Below are positions 18,993 through 28,577 of a stretch of DNA of 64,000 bases, in pieces. The notes under the pieces were generated by a model. It searched no databases, had not been told where the DNA came from, and worked only from the letters and a program-made list of their open reading frames with translations. The stretch lies in NCBI GenBank assembly GCA_016870095.1, contig VGCI01000010.1, forward strand, positions 1-64,000. Direction: 5' to 3'. Position numbers and translations under genes: made by a program. Each line of letters opens with the position of its first letter. Position 1 is the stretch's first letter. Origin of the DNA: Alphaproteobacteria bacterium (GTDB taxonomy: Bacteria; Pseudomonadota; Alphaproteobacteria; Paracaedibacterales; VGCI01).

Positions 18993-20321
18993 ATGACTAC
19001 CACAGTGATTAATAAAAAACCAGTGACGCAAGTATCAACGCAGGAAAGCATCAATAATCGCTTAATGCCTTTGCGATCAATGATTTATAATGCACTGATG
19101 ATTCGGATAGATCCTAGCACAGCTGTGCACATGACCCCAGGGGAACTTCAACACGAAACTGAAGACTTCGTTGTTCAGTTTGTTAATTCTCAAGGAGTGC
19201 AGCTTAATCGACGTGAGCAAAAGCAGGTCGCAACTGATATTGTCAATGACATGATCGGCTTTGGCCCCCTCGAACAACTCTTAAGCGATGACAGCGTAAC
19301 GGATATTATGGTGAATGGGCCTGACATGGTCTATGTCGAGCGCCACGGGAAAATTGAAAAAACGTGGGTAACATTCCGAGATCATGCTCATATATTGCAA
19401 ATTGCTCAGCGTATAGCCGGCAGAATTGGCCGTCGAATTGACGAAGCCAGCCCCATGGTAGATGCACGGCTGCCAGATGGAAGTCGTATCAATATCATTA
19501 CCCCACCTGTTTCTTTAAATGGTCCTGCCCTATCCATTCGTAAATTCTCCCGCCGTTCCATAGATTTTGACCTAATGGTTCGACAAAAAAACCTCTCTGA
19601 AAAAATGGCAGAATTTCTCCAAATTGCTACAACCTGTCGTTTAAACACTCTTGTTTCGGGAGGAACAGGTTCTGGGAAAACAACACTTTTAAACGCCCTT
19701 TCCCAACTTATTAATCCTAATGAACGTATTGTTACGATTGAAGATGCAGCTGAGCTGCGTCTCAAGCAACCTCATGTCGTTCGATTAGAAATGCGCCCAC
19801 CCAACATTGAAGGTGAGGGTGCTATCACAATTCGTGACTTGCTCAAAAATGCTCTGCGTATGCGTCCTGATCGCATTATTGTGGGAGAAGTTCGGGGGCA
19901 AGAAACTGTTGATATGTTGCAAGCAATGAACACCGGACATGATGGTTCTATGTCAACAATCCACGCAAATAGGGCCATAGACGCTCTTTTACGACTTGAA
20001 AATATGATCACCATGTCAGATTCAGGAGTATCAGGTAAAGTAATTCAAGCGCAAATTGCAGGTGGCGTTGATCTGATTGTCCAAGTTGAACGGATGAGAG
20101 ATGGTGTGAGACGTATTCAAGAAATTATTGAAATTGTTGGTCTTGAAGATGGGGGCATTAAAACCCAAACATTATTTGAATTCACCTATCATGAAGAAGA
20201 TAAAGAGGGTCGTATAATTGGTGAATTTCAACCTCGCGCAGGAACAATTCCAACCTTTATGGAAAAAGCACGATATTTTGGTTTAGATAAAAAACTTGCG
20301 CAGATCATGGGGATATCATGA
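18993..20321 (+). CDS. cpaF: Tad pilus assembly ATPase CpaF/TadA
   Basis: A 442-residue secretion ATPase of the type II/IV superfamily that powers Flp pilus assembly. It has an N-terminal helical domain, the arginine-rich linker, Walker A at about residues 223-231 (GGTGSGKTT), the Asp box and Walker B (RIIVGEVRGQE) and the His box (GSMSTIHAN). I use ATG 18993, since AGGGG lies 6 bases before it; an upstream in-frame ATG at 18966 has no such site. Its stop overlaps the tadB start (ATGA). Confidence 0.95.
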   Translation: MTTTVINKKPVTQVSTQESINNRLMPLRSMIYNALMIRIDPSTAVHMTPGELQHETEDFVVQFVNSQGVQLNRREQKQVATDIVNDMIGFGPLEQLLSDDSVTDIMVNGPDMVYVERHGKIEKTWVTFRDHAHILQIAQRIAGRIGRRIDEASPMVDARLPDGSRINIITPPVSLNGPALSIRKFSRRSIDFDLMVRQKNLSEKMAEFLQIATTCRLNTLVSGGTGSGKTTLLNALSQLINPNERIVTIEDAAELRLKQPHVVRLEMRPPNIEGEGAITIRDLLKNALRMRPDRIIVGEVRGQETVDMLQAMNTGHDGSMSTIHANRAIDALLRLENMITMSDSGVSGKVIQAQIAGGVDLIVQVERMRDGVRRIQEIIEIVGLEDGGIKTQTLFEFTYHEEDKEGRIIGEFQPRAGTIPTFMEKARYFGLDKKLAQIMGIS

Positions 20322-21313
20322 CCCAAGATTATTATACTGCCTGGGCCTTTTCTATAAGTATTACTGTCCTACTTTATTATGTATTTCTTTCTCGTTTGTT
20401 TCCAATAATTCGAGCCAATAGACATTTGCAGGGTCGATGGGCAGAGTATGGGAGTGGCGTTATTGAAAAATGGGAAAAAGTAACGCCAAAAGTTGATGAA
20501 AAGCGTTTAAAGTCACTTCAAGTAGAAAACAAACTGAAATCTTTTTTATCACAGCCCATTCCTGCTTTTAAGCAAATTGAATATCTTCTTTATAGAAGCG
20601 GATTTTTCCCCAATATAAAAATCCATTTAGCCAGCCAAATTTTCAGCAGTTTCGCTTTATCAGATGCAATATTTATTACCTATGGTTTACCCCTAGGTCG
20701 TTCTTTTCTTTTTGGTATTTCCGCTTCATTGTTTGGCCATTTTATGTTACTCAGATTCAAAGAAAAATCCTGGAAAAAATCCTTTGTGAGAGTATTTCCT
20801 GTGGCCCTCGACATTATCACACGTGGGTTAAAATCCGGTATGACTCTGGGTCGAGGAGTTGCCATGGTATCTGAAGAAGTTGAAGATCCGGTAGGAAACG
20901 AATTTAATTATATTGCCTCTCAATTACAAATTGGAATCACACCCGATGATGCTTTAACGGAAGCTGCAGCCAGAATTGGTATTGAAGAGTTTCGATTCTT
21001 TTCCCTCGCCTTAATTATTCAGCGAGAAATGGGCGGTAGCCTTGCGGATATATTAGGAAAATTATCTGAAGTCATTCGAGAAAGAGATCGCTTTCGCAAG
21101 AAGGTGTGGACTCTATCTGCAGAAAGCCGTGCCACTGCACTAATCGTGGGAAGTCTCCCCATCTTTTTGTCTATTGTTGTGGAATTTATTACGCCTGGAT
21201 ATACAAAGTTCTTCTTCACCGATCCTAAAGGAAAAATAATGCTTTGGATTTGTATTGGGCTCTCTGTAACAGGCGCTCTCGTTATCACACGCATGATGAA
21301 AGTGGAGGAATAG
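20318..21313 (+). CDS. tadB: Tad pilus inner-membrane platform protein TadB
   Basis: A 331-residue protein of the GspF/TadB family. It has an N-terminal membrane helix, a cytoplasmic GspF domain (FPVALDIITRGLKSGMTLGRGVAMVSEEVEDPVGNEF region), and two C-terminal membrane helices. TadB and TadC form the platform on which CpaF works to extrude pilin. It overlaps cpaF by four bases and is followed directly by tadC, so the three are translationally linked. Confidence 0.93.
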   Translation: MTQDYYTAWAFSISITVLLYYVFLSRLFPIIRANRHLQGRWAEYGSGVIEKWEKVTPKVDEKRLKSLQVENKLKSFLSQPIPAFKQIEYLLYRSGFFPNIKIHLASQIFSSFALSDAIFITYGLPLGRSFLFGISASLFGHFMLLRFKEKSWKKSFVRVFPVALDIITRGLKSGMTLGRGVAMVSEEVEDPVGNEFNYIASQLQIGITPDDALTEAAARIGIEEFRFFSLALIIQREMGGSLADILGKLSEVIRERDRFRKKVWTLSAESRATALIVGSLPIFLSIVVEFITPGYTKFFFTDPKGKIMLWICIGLSVTGALVITRMMKVEE

Positions 21314-21315
21314 CG

Positions 21316-22299
21316 ATGACAGAAATAGATTTCGCCACATTTCAATCCCTAAATATGGCAATTGCATCCGGTATAAGTGTCTTTGTTATGGTATTTGTGT
21401 TGGGCAAACTAATATTTACAAAACCCGCATTGGAAGCTCGTTTAGAAGATTTGCGTATTCAATACAACCACATTCGATCTTCTTCTAAAAAAACGAATTT
21501 AAACAGCCCGTTTTTTCAACGCAAAAAAAAGGTTGAAAAGAAAAAGGAAGCTTTTGCAAAACGGATGATGGATTATATACTCAAAAACCCATTTCTTGGG
21601 GATGAATCCATGAAAACCACCTTTGAGCAAGCGGGATGGATTTCAAAAGATACTCAAGCCTTTTTTCTTGGTTCCAAACTTTTGTGTTTTCTGTTCGGGA
21701 TAGGCATAGGGTATGTCGTCATTCGCCTGCGTCCTAGCTTAGCAGAATCATCTTTTGCTATTACGTGGTTTATCATAATCCTTACAGCACTTTCCGGTTG
21801 GTTAGCCCCCGACTTATATTTAAAAGGGACTATTAAAAAACGTGTTCAACAAATTGAAAAACAGTTTCCCGATGCCTTAGATCTTATCATTATCTGTTTA
21901 CAGGCTGGATTAAGTCTGAATCGCGCTATTGAACGAGTTGGAAAAGAGATTGTGCAATTTGGTAAAGAGATCGCCCATGAATTGATTCTCACGAACATTG
22001 AATTGGAAATGATTTTGGATCGTCGACAAGCTTTACAGAACTTATATACACGCGTCCCAAGTCTTATCATTCGCACCTTTACGACAACAATCTTACAAAC
22101 CATACAGCAAGGAACGCCAACCCTCCAAGCGCTTGAAGATTTATCAAAAGAAATTCGAGATGGGCGGATGCAACGAGCCGAAAATCAAGCCGCAAAATTA
22201 CCTTCACTGATGGTCATTCCCTTGGTTTTATTTGTAATGCCAAACCTCTTTATCGTTTTGTTAGGCCCTGCCATAGTGAGGTTGATGAATGTCTCATAA
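21316..22299 (+). CDS. tadC: Tad pilus inner-membrane platform protein TadC
   Basis: A 327-residue second GspF-type platform protein. The N-terminal helix (ISVFVMVFVLGKLIF) and basic cytoplasmic region precede two helices and the GspF domain (FPDALDLIIICLQAGLSLNRAI), then a C-terminal helix. I chose ATG 21316 because GGAGGA lies 6 bases upstream; longer frames run into tadB. It overlaps the downstream TadE-like gene by 11 bases. Confidence 0.93.
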   Translation: MTEIDFATFQSLNMAIASGISVFVMVFVLGKLIFTKPALEARLEDLRIQYNHIRSSSKKTNLNSPFFQRKKKVEKKKEAFAKRMMDYILKNPFLGDESMKTTFEQAGWISKDTQAFFLGSKLLCFLFGIGIGYVVIRLRPSLAESSFAITWFIIILTALSGWLAPDLYLKGTIKKRVQQIEKQFPDALDLIIICLQAGLSLNRAIERVGKEIVQFGKEIAHELILTNIELEMILDRRQALQNLYTRVPSLIIRTFTTTILQTIQQGTPTLQALEDLSKEIRDGRMQRAENQAAKLPSLMVIPLVLFVMPNLFIVLLGPAIVRLMNVS

Positions 22300-22786
22300 A
22301 CCATTTTTTTTAATTGATCTTCGACCATTAAAGCGTAATCAAAAAGGGACTTCGCTTATTGAATTTGCTGTCGTATTTCCTATTCTAATTTTGATTATTT
22401 TGAGTACGTTAGAATTGGGGATCATGCTTGCAATTAAAGTTAATTTGCAAAGTTGCACCATGGCAGGAGCTAATTATGGAGCAGGGGGAACCTATTCTGC
22501 AGGCACTACGCGAACCGCTTCCGCAATTGCTGTAATGAATAATGGAATTTCAGGTCTTCTCAATATGGCTAATTTAACCATCACTATTCAATCATTCCCC
22601 TCATTTACAATAGCAAATTTAGGTGGTGTGGGTACGGCGGGAACGGGTAATCCTGGTCAAGTCAGTATGTATAAGGCGAGTTATAACTATTCTCCATCAA
22701 GTCCATTAGTTGCTGGTATTTTTGGTACGCAAAAAGTGCTGCAAGCGACCACTTATACAAAAAACGAAGGAACATTTCCATCATGA
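22289..22786 (+). CDS. tadE: TadE-like pseudopilin
   Basis: A 165-residue protein with a single N-terminal helix starting at KGTSLIEFAVVFPILILIIL, the TadE signature with a pseudopilin-type processing site before SLIEF. The extracellular part is rich in Gly, Thr and Asn. TadE and TadF are minor pseudopilins needed for Flp fibre assembly. It overlaps both neighbours by a few bases, which places it in the same operon. Confidence 0.85.
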   Translation: MSHKPFFLIDLRPLKRNQKGTSLIEFAVVFPILILIILSTLELGIMLAIKVNLQSCTMAGANYGAGGTYSAGTTRTASAIAVMNNGISGLLNMANLTITIQSFPSFTIANLGGVGTAGTGNPGQVSMYKASYNYSPSSPLVAGIFGTQKVLQATTYTKNEGTFPS

Positions 22787-23346
22787 TTTTTTTCAAAAAG
22801 ATTCAAAAATTTAAAAAGGAATCGCTTGGGGCCTCAATGGTAGAATTTGCCCTTATTTTGCCTTTCTTAGTGACTGTTTCTTTGGGAATTTATGAGACAA
22901 CAAACTACATTCTTCTCAGTGCAAAATTAAATGAAATTGCTTCGGGCATTGCCAATTGGGTTAGTGCTCAAACGAGTACAGCAACAATAACAGATTGTCT
23001 AATCGGCGCAAATTTAATGGGCACAAATTACAGTTTTGCAACAAAAGGTGCCGTGATGGTTACCGGCCTCCAACAAGTCGGCTTAACGAATAATCAAAAA
23101 CTTGTTTGGCAACAAGGTTCGGTAGGTGCTTCTAGCAAAATCACAACGAACCCAGGAACGGGGCAAGTGCAGTCCACTCCCTTTACCCTTCTCTTAAATT
23201 CAAACGTGATTGTTGTTGAAGTGAGTTATGACTACCAACCCTTATTTTCTTATTTCTTGAGTATCTTTCCTTCTGTCAAATTATCAAAAGTAGCCCAGTC
23301 CGTTCCAAGAGGGTCTGGTGTCTTTAGCCCTTTACCGGCAAATTAA
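22783..23346 (+). CDS. TadE/TadF-like minor pseudopilin
   Basis: A 187-residue protein with the same N-terminal signature (GASMVEFALILPFLVTVSL) and an extracellular domain that includes a C-terminal beta-rich region (VIVVEVSYDYQPLFSYFL). By order it is the TadF position. It overlaps the preceding gene by four bases. The N-terminal Glu in MVEF fits prepilin-type processing. Confidence 0.82.
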   Translation: MIFFKKIQKFKKESLGASMVEFALILPFLVTVSLGIYETTNYILLSAKLNEIASGIANWVSAQTSTATITDCLIGANLMGTNYSFATKGAVMVTGLQQVGLTNNQKLVWQQGSVGASSKITTNPGTGQVQSTPFTLLLNSNVIVVEVSYDYQPLFSYFLSIFPSVKLSKVAQSVPRGSGVFSPLPAN

Positions 23347-23358
23347 AAGGAGTTTAAA

Positions 23359-24987
23359 ATGTTAAGCACCCCCAAAAAAATCTTGTCTTTCATTAAAAAT
23401 GATAGAGGAGCTGTGCTTATCTTTGTTGGAATGAGCCTTATACCCATAATATTGATCCTGGGCTTAGCTGTTGATAGTTCCATCGCACTCCAACAAAAAA
23501 GATCCTTACAAGCAGCTGTAGACGCAGCCGCTAGAGCCGGTGTCGCTAATGGTAACGGGGTAGCAGCAACTATTACAACGGAGGCACAAAAAACATTTGC
23601 TGTTAACATAACAAGCCTGCAAAATGTAACAGGTCCCAATGTGAGTGTGAATACAACCAACAATACGGTAACCGTTACGGCTTCTATTGTCGTTCCCACC
23701 ACTTTTATGAGCATTGGCGGCTCAACCACTAAAACATATAATGCAACGGCAACCGTTCCCATGGGCAACCAAAATATTGCGGAAGTTGCTATTGTTTATG
23801 AAGTTTCTGCCCGTTTCTTACCAAACAATTTTCATCAAAATATCTGTAACGCCCTCATCACTTTTGTGAATAACCTTCCTAGCAACGTGATGGTGAGTAT
23901 TACACCAATTGCTACAGAATTTTTGCTTGAATCATCTACAACTGTGTCAAATAGTTTATTTGGCCATCTTAGCGTAACCACGAATGATGAATCTGCGAAC
24001 CCAGCATTTTACCCTTTAAGTACAAATTATATATTTAACAATGCAGCTTATAATTCCACTCAAAATCCTTTTTATTATGCAAATGGTATTTATGCCACTT
24101 ACCCAACAGATCCAGGCGTTCTAACAAGTAATCCTGTACCTTCTATCTGCCCAGGAGGTTATACATCATGCGCGCCAAAAATGTGGCCAACAAAGTGCCC
24201 ACCGAGCACAACAAATATATCTTGCTCACAAGTTTATACCTACATATCAAACCCCTCATATCCCATACTGCCATTAACAGCCAATAAAACAATGGTTGTG
24301 AATTATCTAAACAAGCTAAAGAATTTTAAAGCTTCTGCAGATGGCTTATTTCCCTCTCTCATATCATGGGGCTGGAGAACGATTGACCCATTATGGAAAG
24401 ATTTTTGGCTAGTTAATTCGGATAAAGCGACCACACTAAGAGCTACAGGAGAATATCCCAAAGCATATGATGGAGTTCAGAAAAGTATGATACTTATTTT
24501 CAACAATTCTGAATATTGGAATGATTTTACACCCAATGTAAGCGCCTACTATGTCAACAAATGTGGTGATGCAACTAGGGTTGTAAACGGCTTGAATCAC
24601 TGGTGGATGTCCGGTTATGGGATGATTCCGGTTCCAACTGATTACATTAGCAAAGTTGACGATATAACGTGTGAAAATAAGTGGTTTAAAACAATGGACA
24701 AAAGCCTCGGGTTAAATTTGTCTGATGCAACAAACTATAAAGGGACAGTCACTGGAACCTCATTTAAGGAGAGTATATTAAAAGAAGTTTCCGCCAAATT
24801 TTTCCGCATTTGCAAAAATATTAAAGCCAAAAATGTTGATATTTATCTTCTTGCAAATGGAAATACGGGCACTCTGTCACCTTGCTGTAATTCAAGCGCA
24901 AATGCTTTTACCATAGGAAATTCTGCAACCAGCATATCAACGGCCTTGAATTCCGTACAATCAAAGATTGTTGCGAAAATTAAGTGA
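23359..24987 (+). CDS. tadG: TadG-like pilus assembly protein
   Basis: A 542-residue protein with a short cytoplasmic tail, one N-terminal helix (AVLIFVGMSLIPIILILGLAVD) and QQKRSLQAAVDAAARAG, the TadG/TadE N-terminal motif. A large Ser/Thr/Asn-rich extracellular region follows. A clear von Willebrand MIDAS motif, present in many TadG proteins, is not seen. AAAGGAG lies about 8 bases before its ATG. It ends the visible tad operon. cpaB, cpaC, cpaE, tadD and a prepilin peptidase are not in the window. Confidence 0.82.
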   Translation: MLSTPKKILSFIKNDRGAVLIFVGMSLIPIILILGLAVDSSIALQQKRSLQAAVDAAARAGVANGNGVAATITTEAQKTFAVNITSLQNVTGPNVSVNTTNNTVTVTASIVVPTTFMSIGGSTTKTYNATATVPMGNQNIAEVAIVYEVSARFLPNNFHQNICNALITFVNNLPSNVMVSITPIATEFLLESSTTVSNSLFGHLSVTTNDESANPAFYPLSTNYIFNNAAYNSTQNPFYYANGIYATYPTDPGVLTSNPVPSICPGGYTSCAPKMWPTKCPPSTTNISCSQVYTYISNPSYPILPLTANKTMVVNYLNKLKNFKASADGLFPSLISWGWRTIDPLWKDFWLVNSDKATTLRATGEYPKAYDGVQKSMILIFNNSEYWNDFTPNVSAYYVNKCGDATRVVNGLNHWWMSGYGMIPVPTDYISKVDDITCENKWFKTMDKSLGLNLSDATNYKGTVTGTSFKESILKEVSAKFFRICKNIKAKNVDIYLLANGNTGTLSPCCNSSANAFTIGNSATSISTALNSVQSKIVAKIK

Positions 24988-25185
24988 TAAGAGCTTTATC
25001 TAACTAAGGCAAATGATTTGACGCAAATTCAGAGCCGGGGTCACAGGGTCGTGACAAGCATTTGCTTATTGCTGACTCGAAAAATATATACCTTCCATAT
25101 CCCCTGAGTTTGGAGCCCCTATTTAAGAGGTATTTGACATGGGCGTCATCCTTCGCCACAATAGGGAAAAATTGGATGATAACGC

Positions 25186-26109
25186 ATGAATCACGAAGAA
25201 ACTCCAAAAAATACACCGATCTCCCAACACACCAAATTGTTGGTTAGTCTGGCGAGTTATGCCTCCGTCGTGGTCGCAGCTATTCTTATTCTGGCCAAAT
25301 TTTTCGCTTGGATGCGATCAGATTCCTTAAGCTTACAAGCCTCATTAATTGACTCTTTGCTTGATATAACCGCTTCAGTAATTAACTTGTTGGTCTTAAG
25401 GCAGGCCTTAAAACCAGCTGATAAGGAACATCGGTTTGGCCATGGGAAGGCAGAGGCCCTAGGAGGCTTGGGGCAATCTGCCTTTATTGCGGGATCTGCT
25501 GTTTGGATCATCATCGATGCTATACATCGACTCATTTACCCCCATCCCCTGCAAGAAAGTTTGACAGGTAGTATTGTAATGATTCTGGCCATCGTACTTA
25601 CCTTGTTGTTGGTTATTTATCAACGATACGTCATCAATCAAACCCGATCGCTTGCTATTTCAGCAGATTCACTCCATTACTTAGGCGACTTATATACCAA
25701 CATTGGTGTTCTTATTTCCTTAAATGTTTCTTTTTTATTTGGGTGGACACGATTAGACCCACTTGTGGGAGCTGGCATTGCCGGATATATTTTATACACC
25801 TCATGGGTTATTGGTCAAAAATCATTAGACGTGTTGATGGATCGAGAATTGCCAGACGAGGAGCGTTTACGCATTACTGAAATTGTTCTCCAAAATCCGC
25901 TTGTGTGGGGAATTCATGACTTGAGGACCCGTTCAGCTGGTTTACAAGACTTTATTCAAATGCACTTAGATATGGACGAAAAAATGTCTCTTCTGGAAGC
26001 TCATGATGTCGCAAATGATGTAGAACTAGCCCTTCAAAAGGCTTTTCCTCACGCTGAGATTATTATTCACCAAGACCCCTTACCCAACCGCGAGGCTGTT
26101 TCCTTATGA
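25186..26109 (+). CDS. fieF: Cation diffusion facilitator (FieF/YiiP type)
   Basis: A 307-residue CDF antiporter. It has about six membrane helices with the metal-site sequences SLIDSLLDI (helix 2) and HYLGDLYTN (helix 5). The loop HRFGHGKAEALGGL is the family signature, and a cytoplasmic C-terminal domain (about 210-300) contains His residues for regulatory metal binding. It exchanges Zn2+, Fe2+ or similar ions for protons. The ribosome binding site is weak (GGATGA). The methyltransferase gene begins 13 bases downstream. Confidence 0.9.
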   Translation: MNHEETPKNTPISQHTKLLVSLASYASVVVAAILILAKFFAWMRSDSLSLQASLIDSLLDITASVINLLVLRQALKPADKEHRFGHGKAEALGGLGQSAFIAGSAVWIIIDAIHRLIYPHPLQESLTGSIVMILAIVLTLLLVIYQRYVINQTRSLAISADSLHYLGDLYTNIGVLISLNVSFLFGWTRLDPLVGAGIAGYILYTSWVIGQKSLDVLMDRELPDEERLRITEIVLQNPLVWGIHDLRTRSAGLQDFIQMHLDMDEKMSLLEAHDVANDVELALQKAFPHAEIIIHQDPLPNREAVSL

Positions 26110-26122
26110 GAACTGTACCTTT

Positions 26123-27475
26123 ATGAGACAAGGAGCTCGCTTTCAAGCCGCTGTAACTTTATTGGATAAGATTCTGACTTCCACGGCTCCAGCGGATAGT
26201 CTGGTCACAAGTTATTTTCGCCAATGCCGTTATATGGGATCAACAGATCGTCGCGTTATTTCTGAAATAGTCTATCAAATCTTGCGCCGATATGAAGAAC
26301 TCGCCTGGTATATTACGGGCATTTCCCCTAACAAACCTGGGTGGGGAAGGATATTGGTACTTACTTATGCCCATATAATACAAAATCTCACGATTCCTCA
26401 ACTTCAAGCCTTATGCCAAAAGGAAGGTCACACGGATAAATTTGACCTTGAACCACTCTCCACACTTGAACTTTTTATTCTGAAAGAGATGGAACGTCGA
26501 AAACTCGCCGAAATGCCCTTAACTGTTCGCTTAAACATCCCGACTTGGGTATTACCACATTTACAAATGACTTTCGGGGCACAACTTGAAGAAGCTATCC
26601 ACGCATTAAATCTACCTGCTCCCCTTGATTTACGAGTCAATACGCTGAAAACTACCAGGGATGCCGTTTTTGCCCAGCTTAAAGCAGAAGGATTCGAAGC
26701 CACCTTAACACCTTGGTCTCCCATCGGTATTCGTTTAATCGAACGTCGCCCCTTATCAGGACATGAGTTGTGGAAAAATGGAAATATCGAAGTTCAAGAT
26801 GAAGGATCCCAATTATTGGCTCTTTTAGCTGATGCGCAAAATGGTATGACCATTATGGATTTTTGTGCAGGAGCAGGAGGAAAAACCCTTGCCATGGCTG
26901 CAACTATGCAAAATAAGGGGCGAATTGTCGCAACGGATGTTGCTGCCTGGCGATTGACTCGAGCTAGAGAACGCTTGCGCAGAGCAGGTGTCAACAACGT
27001 AGAATTTCGAAATTTGGAAGAAGAAGCAACGATTAAATGGTTAAAGCGGCAAGCGGAACGTTTTGATCGCGTTTTGGTTGATGCCCCTTGCTCAGGAAGT
27101 GGGACGTGGCGCCGGAATCCCGACTTGAAAAGACGATTTTCTGAAAAAGATCTAGAAGAACTTGTTGCTAAACAACAGCAAATTCTGACTCGAGCCGCTT
27201 CTCTTGTGAAACCAAAAAAAGACAACACTCCCGCGGGGCGATTAATTTATGCTACTTGCTCCCTTTTTCAAGAAGAAAATGCATTGCAAGTTCAAAATTT
27301 TCTACAAGACCACCCGGATTTTCATCTTTTACCTATTCAAAGCGTATGGTCTGATGTCTTAAATATACCCTGCCCCCTGACCACAGAAATGTTACAACTT
27401 ACACCCCATGCACACGGCGTTGATGGTTTCTTTATTGCTGTGATGGAACGCAGCGGAAAACGCCATGAAGGTTAA
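26123..27475 (+). CDS. RsmB-like rRNA cytosine-C5 methyltransferase
   Basis: A 450-residue protein with an N-terminal NusB-like RNA-binding domain (about 1-140) and a C-terminal Rossmann methyltransferase of the NOL1/NOP2/Sun family. The SAM site is DFCAGAGGKT, the second Cys motif is DAPCSGSGTWRRNPD (general catalytic region), and the nucleophile region is YATCSLFQEEN. It should place m5C on 16S rRNA. RsmB is the best guess from the NusB fusion. It lies just after fieF. Confidence 0.88.
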   Translation: MRQGARFQAAVTLLDKILTSTAPADSLVTSYFRQCRYMGSTDRRVISEIVYQILRRYEELAWYITGISPNKPGWGRILVLTYAHIIQNLTIPQLQALCQKEGHTDKFDLEPLSTLELFILKEMERRKLAEMPLTVRLNIPTWVLPHLQMTFGAQLEEAIHALNLPAPLDLRVNTLKTTRDAVFAQLKAEGFEATLTPWSPIGIRLIERRPLSGHELWKNGNIEVQDEGSQLLALLADAQNGMTIMDFCAGAGGKTLAMAATMQNKGRIVATDVAAWRLTRARERLRRAGVNNVEFRNLEEEATIKWLKRQAERFDRVLVDAPCSGSGTWRRNPDLKRRFSEKDLEELVAKQQQILTRAASLVKPKKDNTPAGRLIYATCSLFQEENALQVQNFLQDHPDFHLLPIQSVWSDVLNIPCPLTTEMLQLTPHAHGVDGFFIAVMERSGKRHEG

Positions 27476-27543
27476 TATCGACAGGTGCTGTTTAAAATTT
27501 CATAATGGGTATAGATAATTGACTCAAAAGGAGAATTTTGAAA

Positions 27544-27702
27544 ATGGTTTTTAGACATAAATTCCTGAAATACGGTGTTTCATTTGGATCCGCCCTTGCC
27601 ATGGTTATTTCTTATACAACCCACCATTCTATTCTATGGGCTATCATTCACGGTCTATTTGGTTGGTTTTACGTAGGCTATTATGTTTTGGTCCACGGTT
27701 AA
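27544..27702 (+). CDS. Small membrane protein (52 aa)
   Basis: A 52-residue frame with AAAGGAG 9-10 bases before the ATG. It has two hydrophobic segments (about 10-22 and 28-48, the second ILWAIIHGLFGWFYVGYYVLV) and a basic N-terminus, which suggests a small inner-membrane hairpin protein. No function is known to me. The strong ribosome binding site makes it a likely real gene. Confidence 0.6.
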   Translation: MVFRHKFLKYGVSFGSALAMVISYTTHHSILWAIIHGLFGWFYVGYYVLVHG

Positions 27703-27774
27703 TCAGTAAAGCCCTTCTCACTCAAATTTCAGGCTTTTATTGATTAACTCGCGTCCAGAGTAACACGCAACACC

Positions 27775-27791
27775 TTGACCCTGCGGGTCAA
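27775..27791 (-). terminator. Hairpin after the Hsp20 gene
   Basis: TTGACCC and GGGTCAA flank a 3-base loop, 8 bases beyond the stop of the minus-strand Hsp20 gene. There is no T run after it, so it is a weak or Rho-assisted terminator at best. Confidence 0.35.
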
Positions 27792-27799
27792 ACTTTGCC

Positions 27800-28300
27800 T
27801 TACTTCTTACTCTTAATTTCGATGACTTTTTCTGTCTCTTCACTATTTATTGGCTTTGTAACAATGATTGTGAGTACGCCTTTTTCTAGATTTGCCGTAA
27901 CTTTCTCACTATTAATATTAAATGGCAATGGTATGGAACGCATAAAGCTACCATAAGCACATTCCATAATATAATAATTCTTTTGATTTCTATTTTTTGC
28001 CGCTTTTTTTTCTGCATTTATTATCAATTTATTTTCGAGAGAACTAATCCGAATGTCTTCTTCTGGAACCCCTGGAATCTCAATACGTATTTCAAATTTT
28101 TGATTATGATCACAAACATCAATATTTAAATCCCCAAAACCTATCACAGGTACAGAATATTCAGAAAGCATATAATTTTTGAATGTTGTGAATCTATTCT
28201 GAACAAATTTGCTAAGGCATATGAACTGTTTTCGATGGCTTCGAATATTATTTATTTTTTTTACCTTCTCAAATTTATCAATAAAAGACTTAATGTTCAT
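27800..28300 (-). CDS. Hsp20/alpha-crystallin small heat-shock protein
   Basis: A 166-residue protein whose last 100 residues form an alpha-crystallin domain: NIDVCDHNQKFEIRIEIPG, EDIRISSLENKLIINAEK, GSFMRSIPLP, then ANLEKGVLTIIVTK with the conserved GVL. The N-terminal 60 residues are basic and variable, as usual for chaperones that hold unfolding proteins. I use the ATG at 28300 because GGAGAA lies just upstream. An upstream in-frame start would add 12 residues without a ribosome site. I did not identify a heat-shock promoter. Confidence 0.9.
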   Translation of the reverse strand: MNIKSFIDKFEKVKKINNIRSHRKQFICLSKFVQNRFTTFKNYMLSEYSVPVIGFGDLNIDVCDHNQKFEIRIEIPGVPEEDIRISSLENKLIINAEKKAAKNRNQKNYYIMECAYGSFMRSIPLPFNINSEKVTANLEKGVLTIIVTKPINSEETEKVIEIKSKK

Positions 28301-28577
28301 TTTCTTCTCCAAATAAATATTACAATTAATAAACAATTATACTTGGTTAAAACTTAAAAATAAGTTAAGAAACTGATATATTTTGATTGTTAAATTTATT
28401 CAATGATTTCAAGGGAATTTTGAGATATTTCGGAATAAAATGCTTCATAAAATGAAAAGAAAACAAAATTATAATTTAAGTATACAAAAATATAAAATGC
28501 CACCATACTGTCAGCTTGAATAAATAAAATTTCTAGAAGCTAAAACACTATAGCAGCATTTTCATAAGGGGAAGTCT

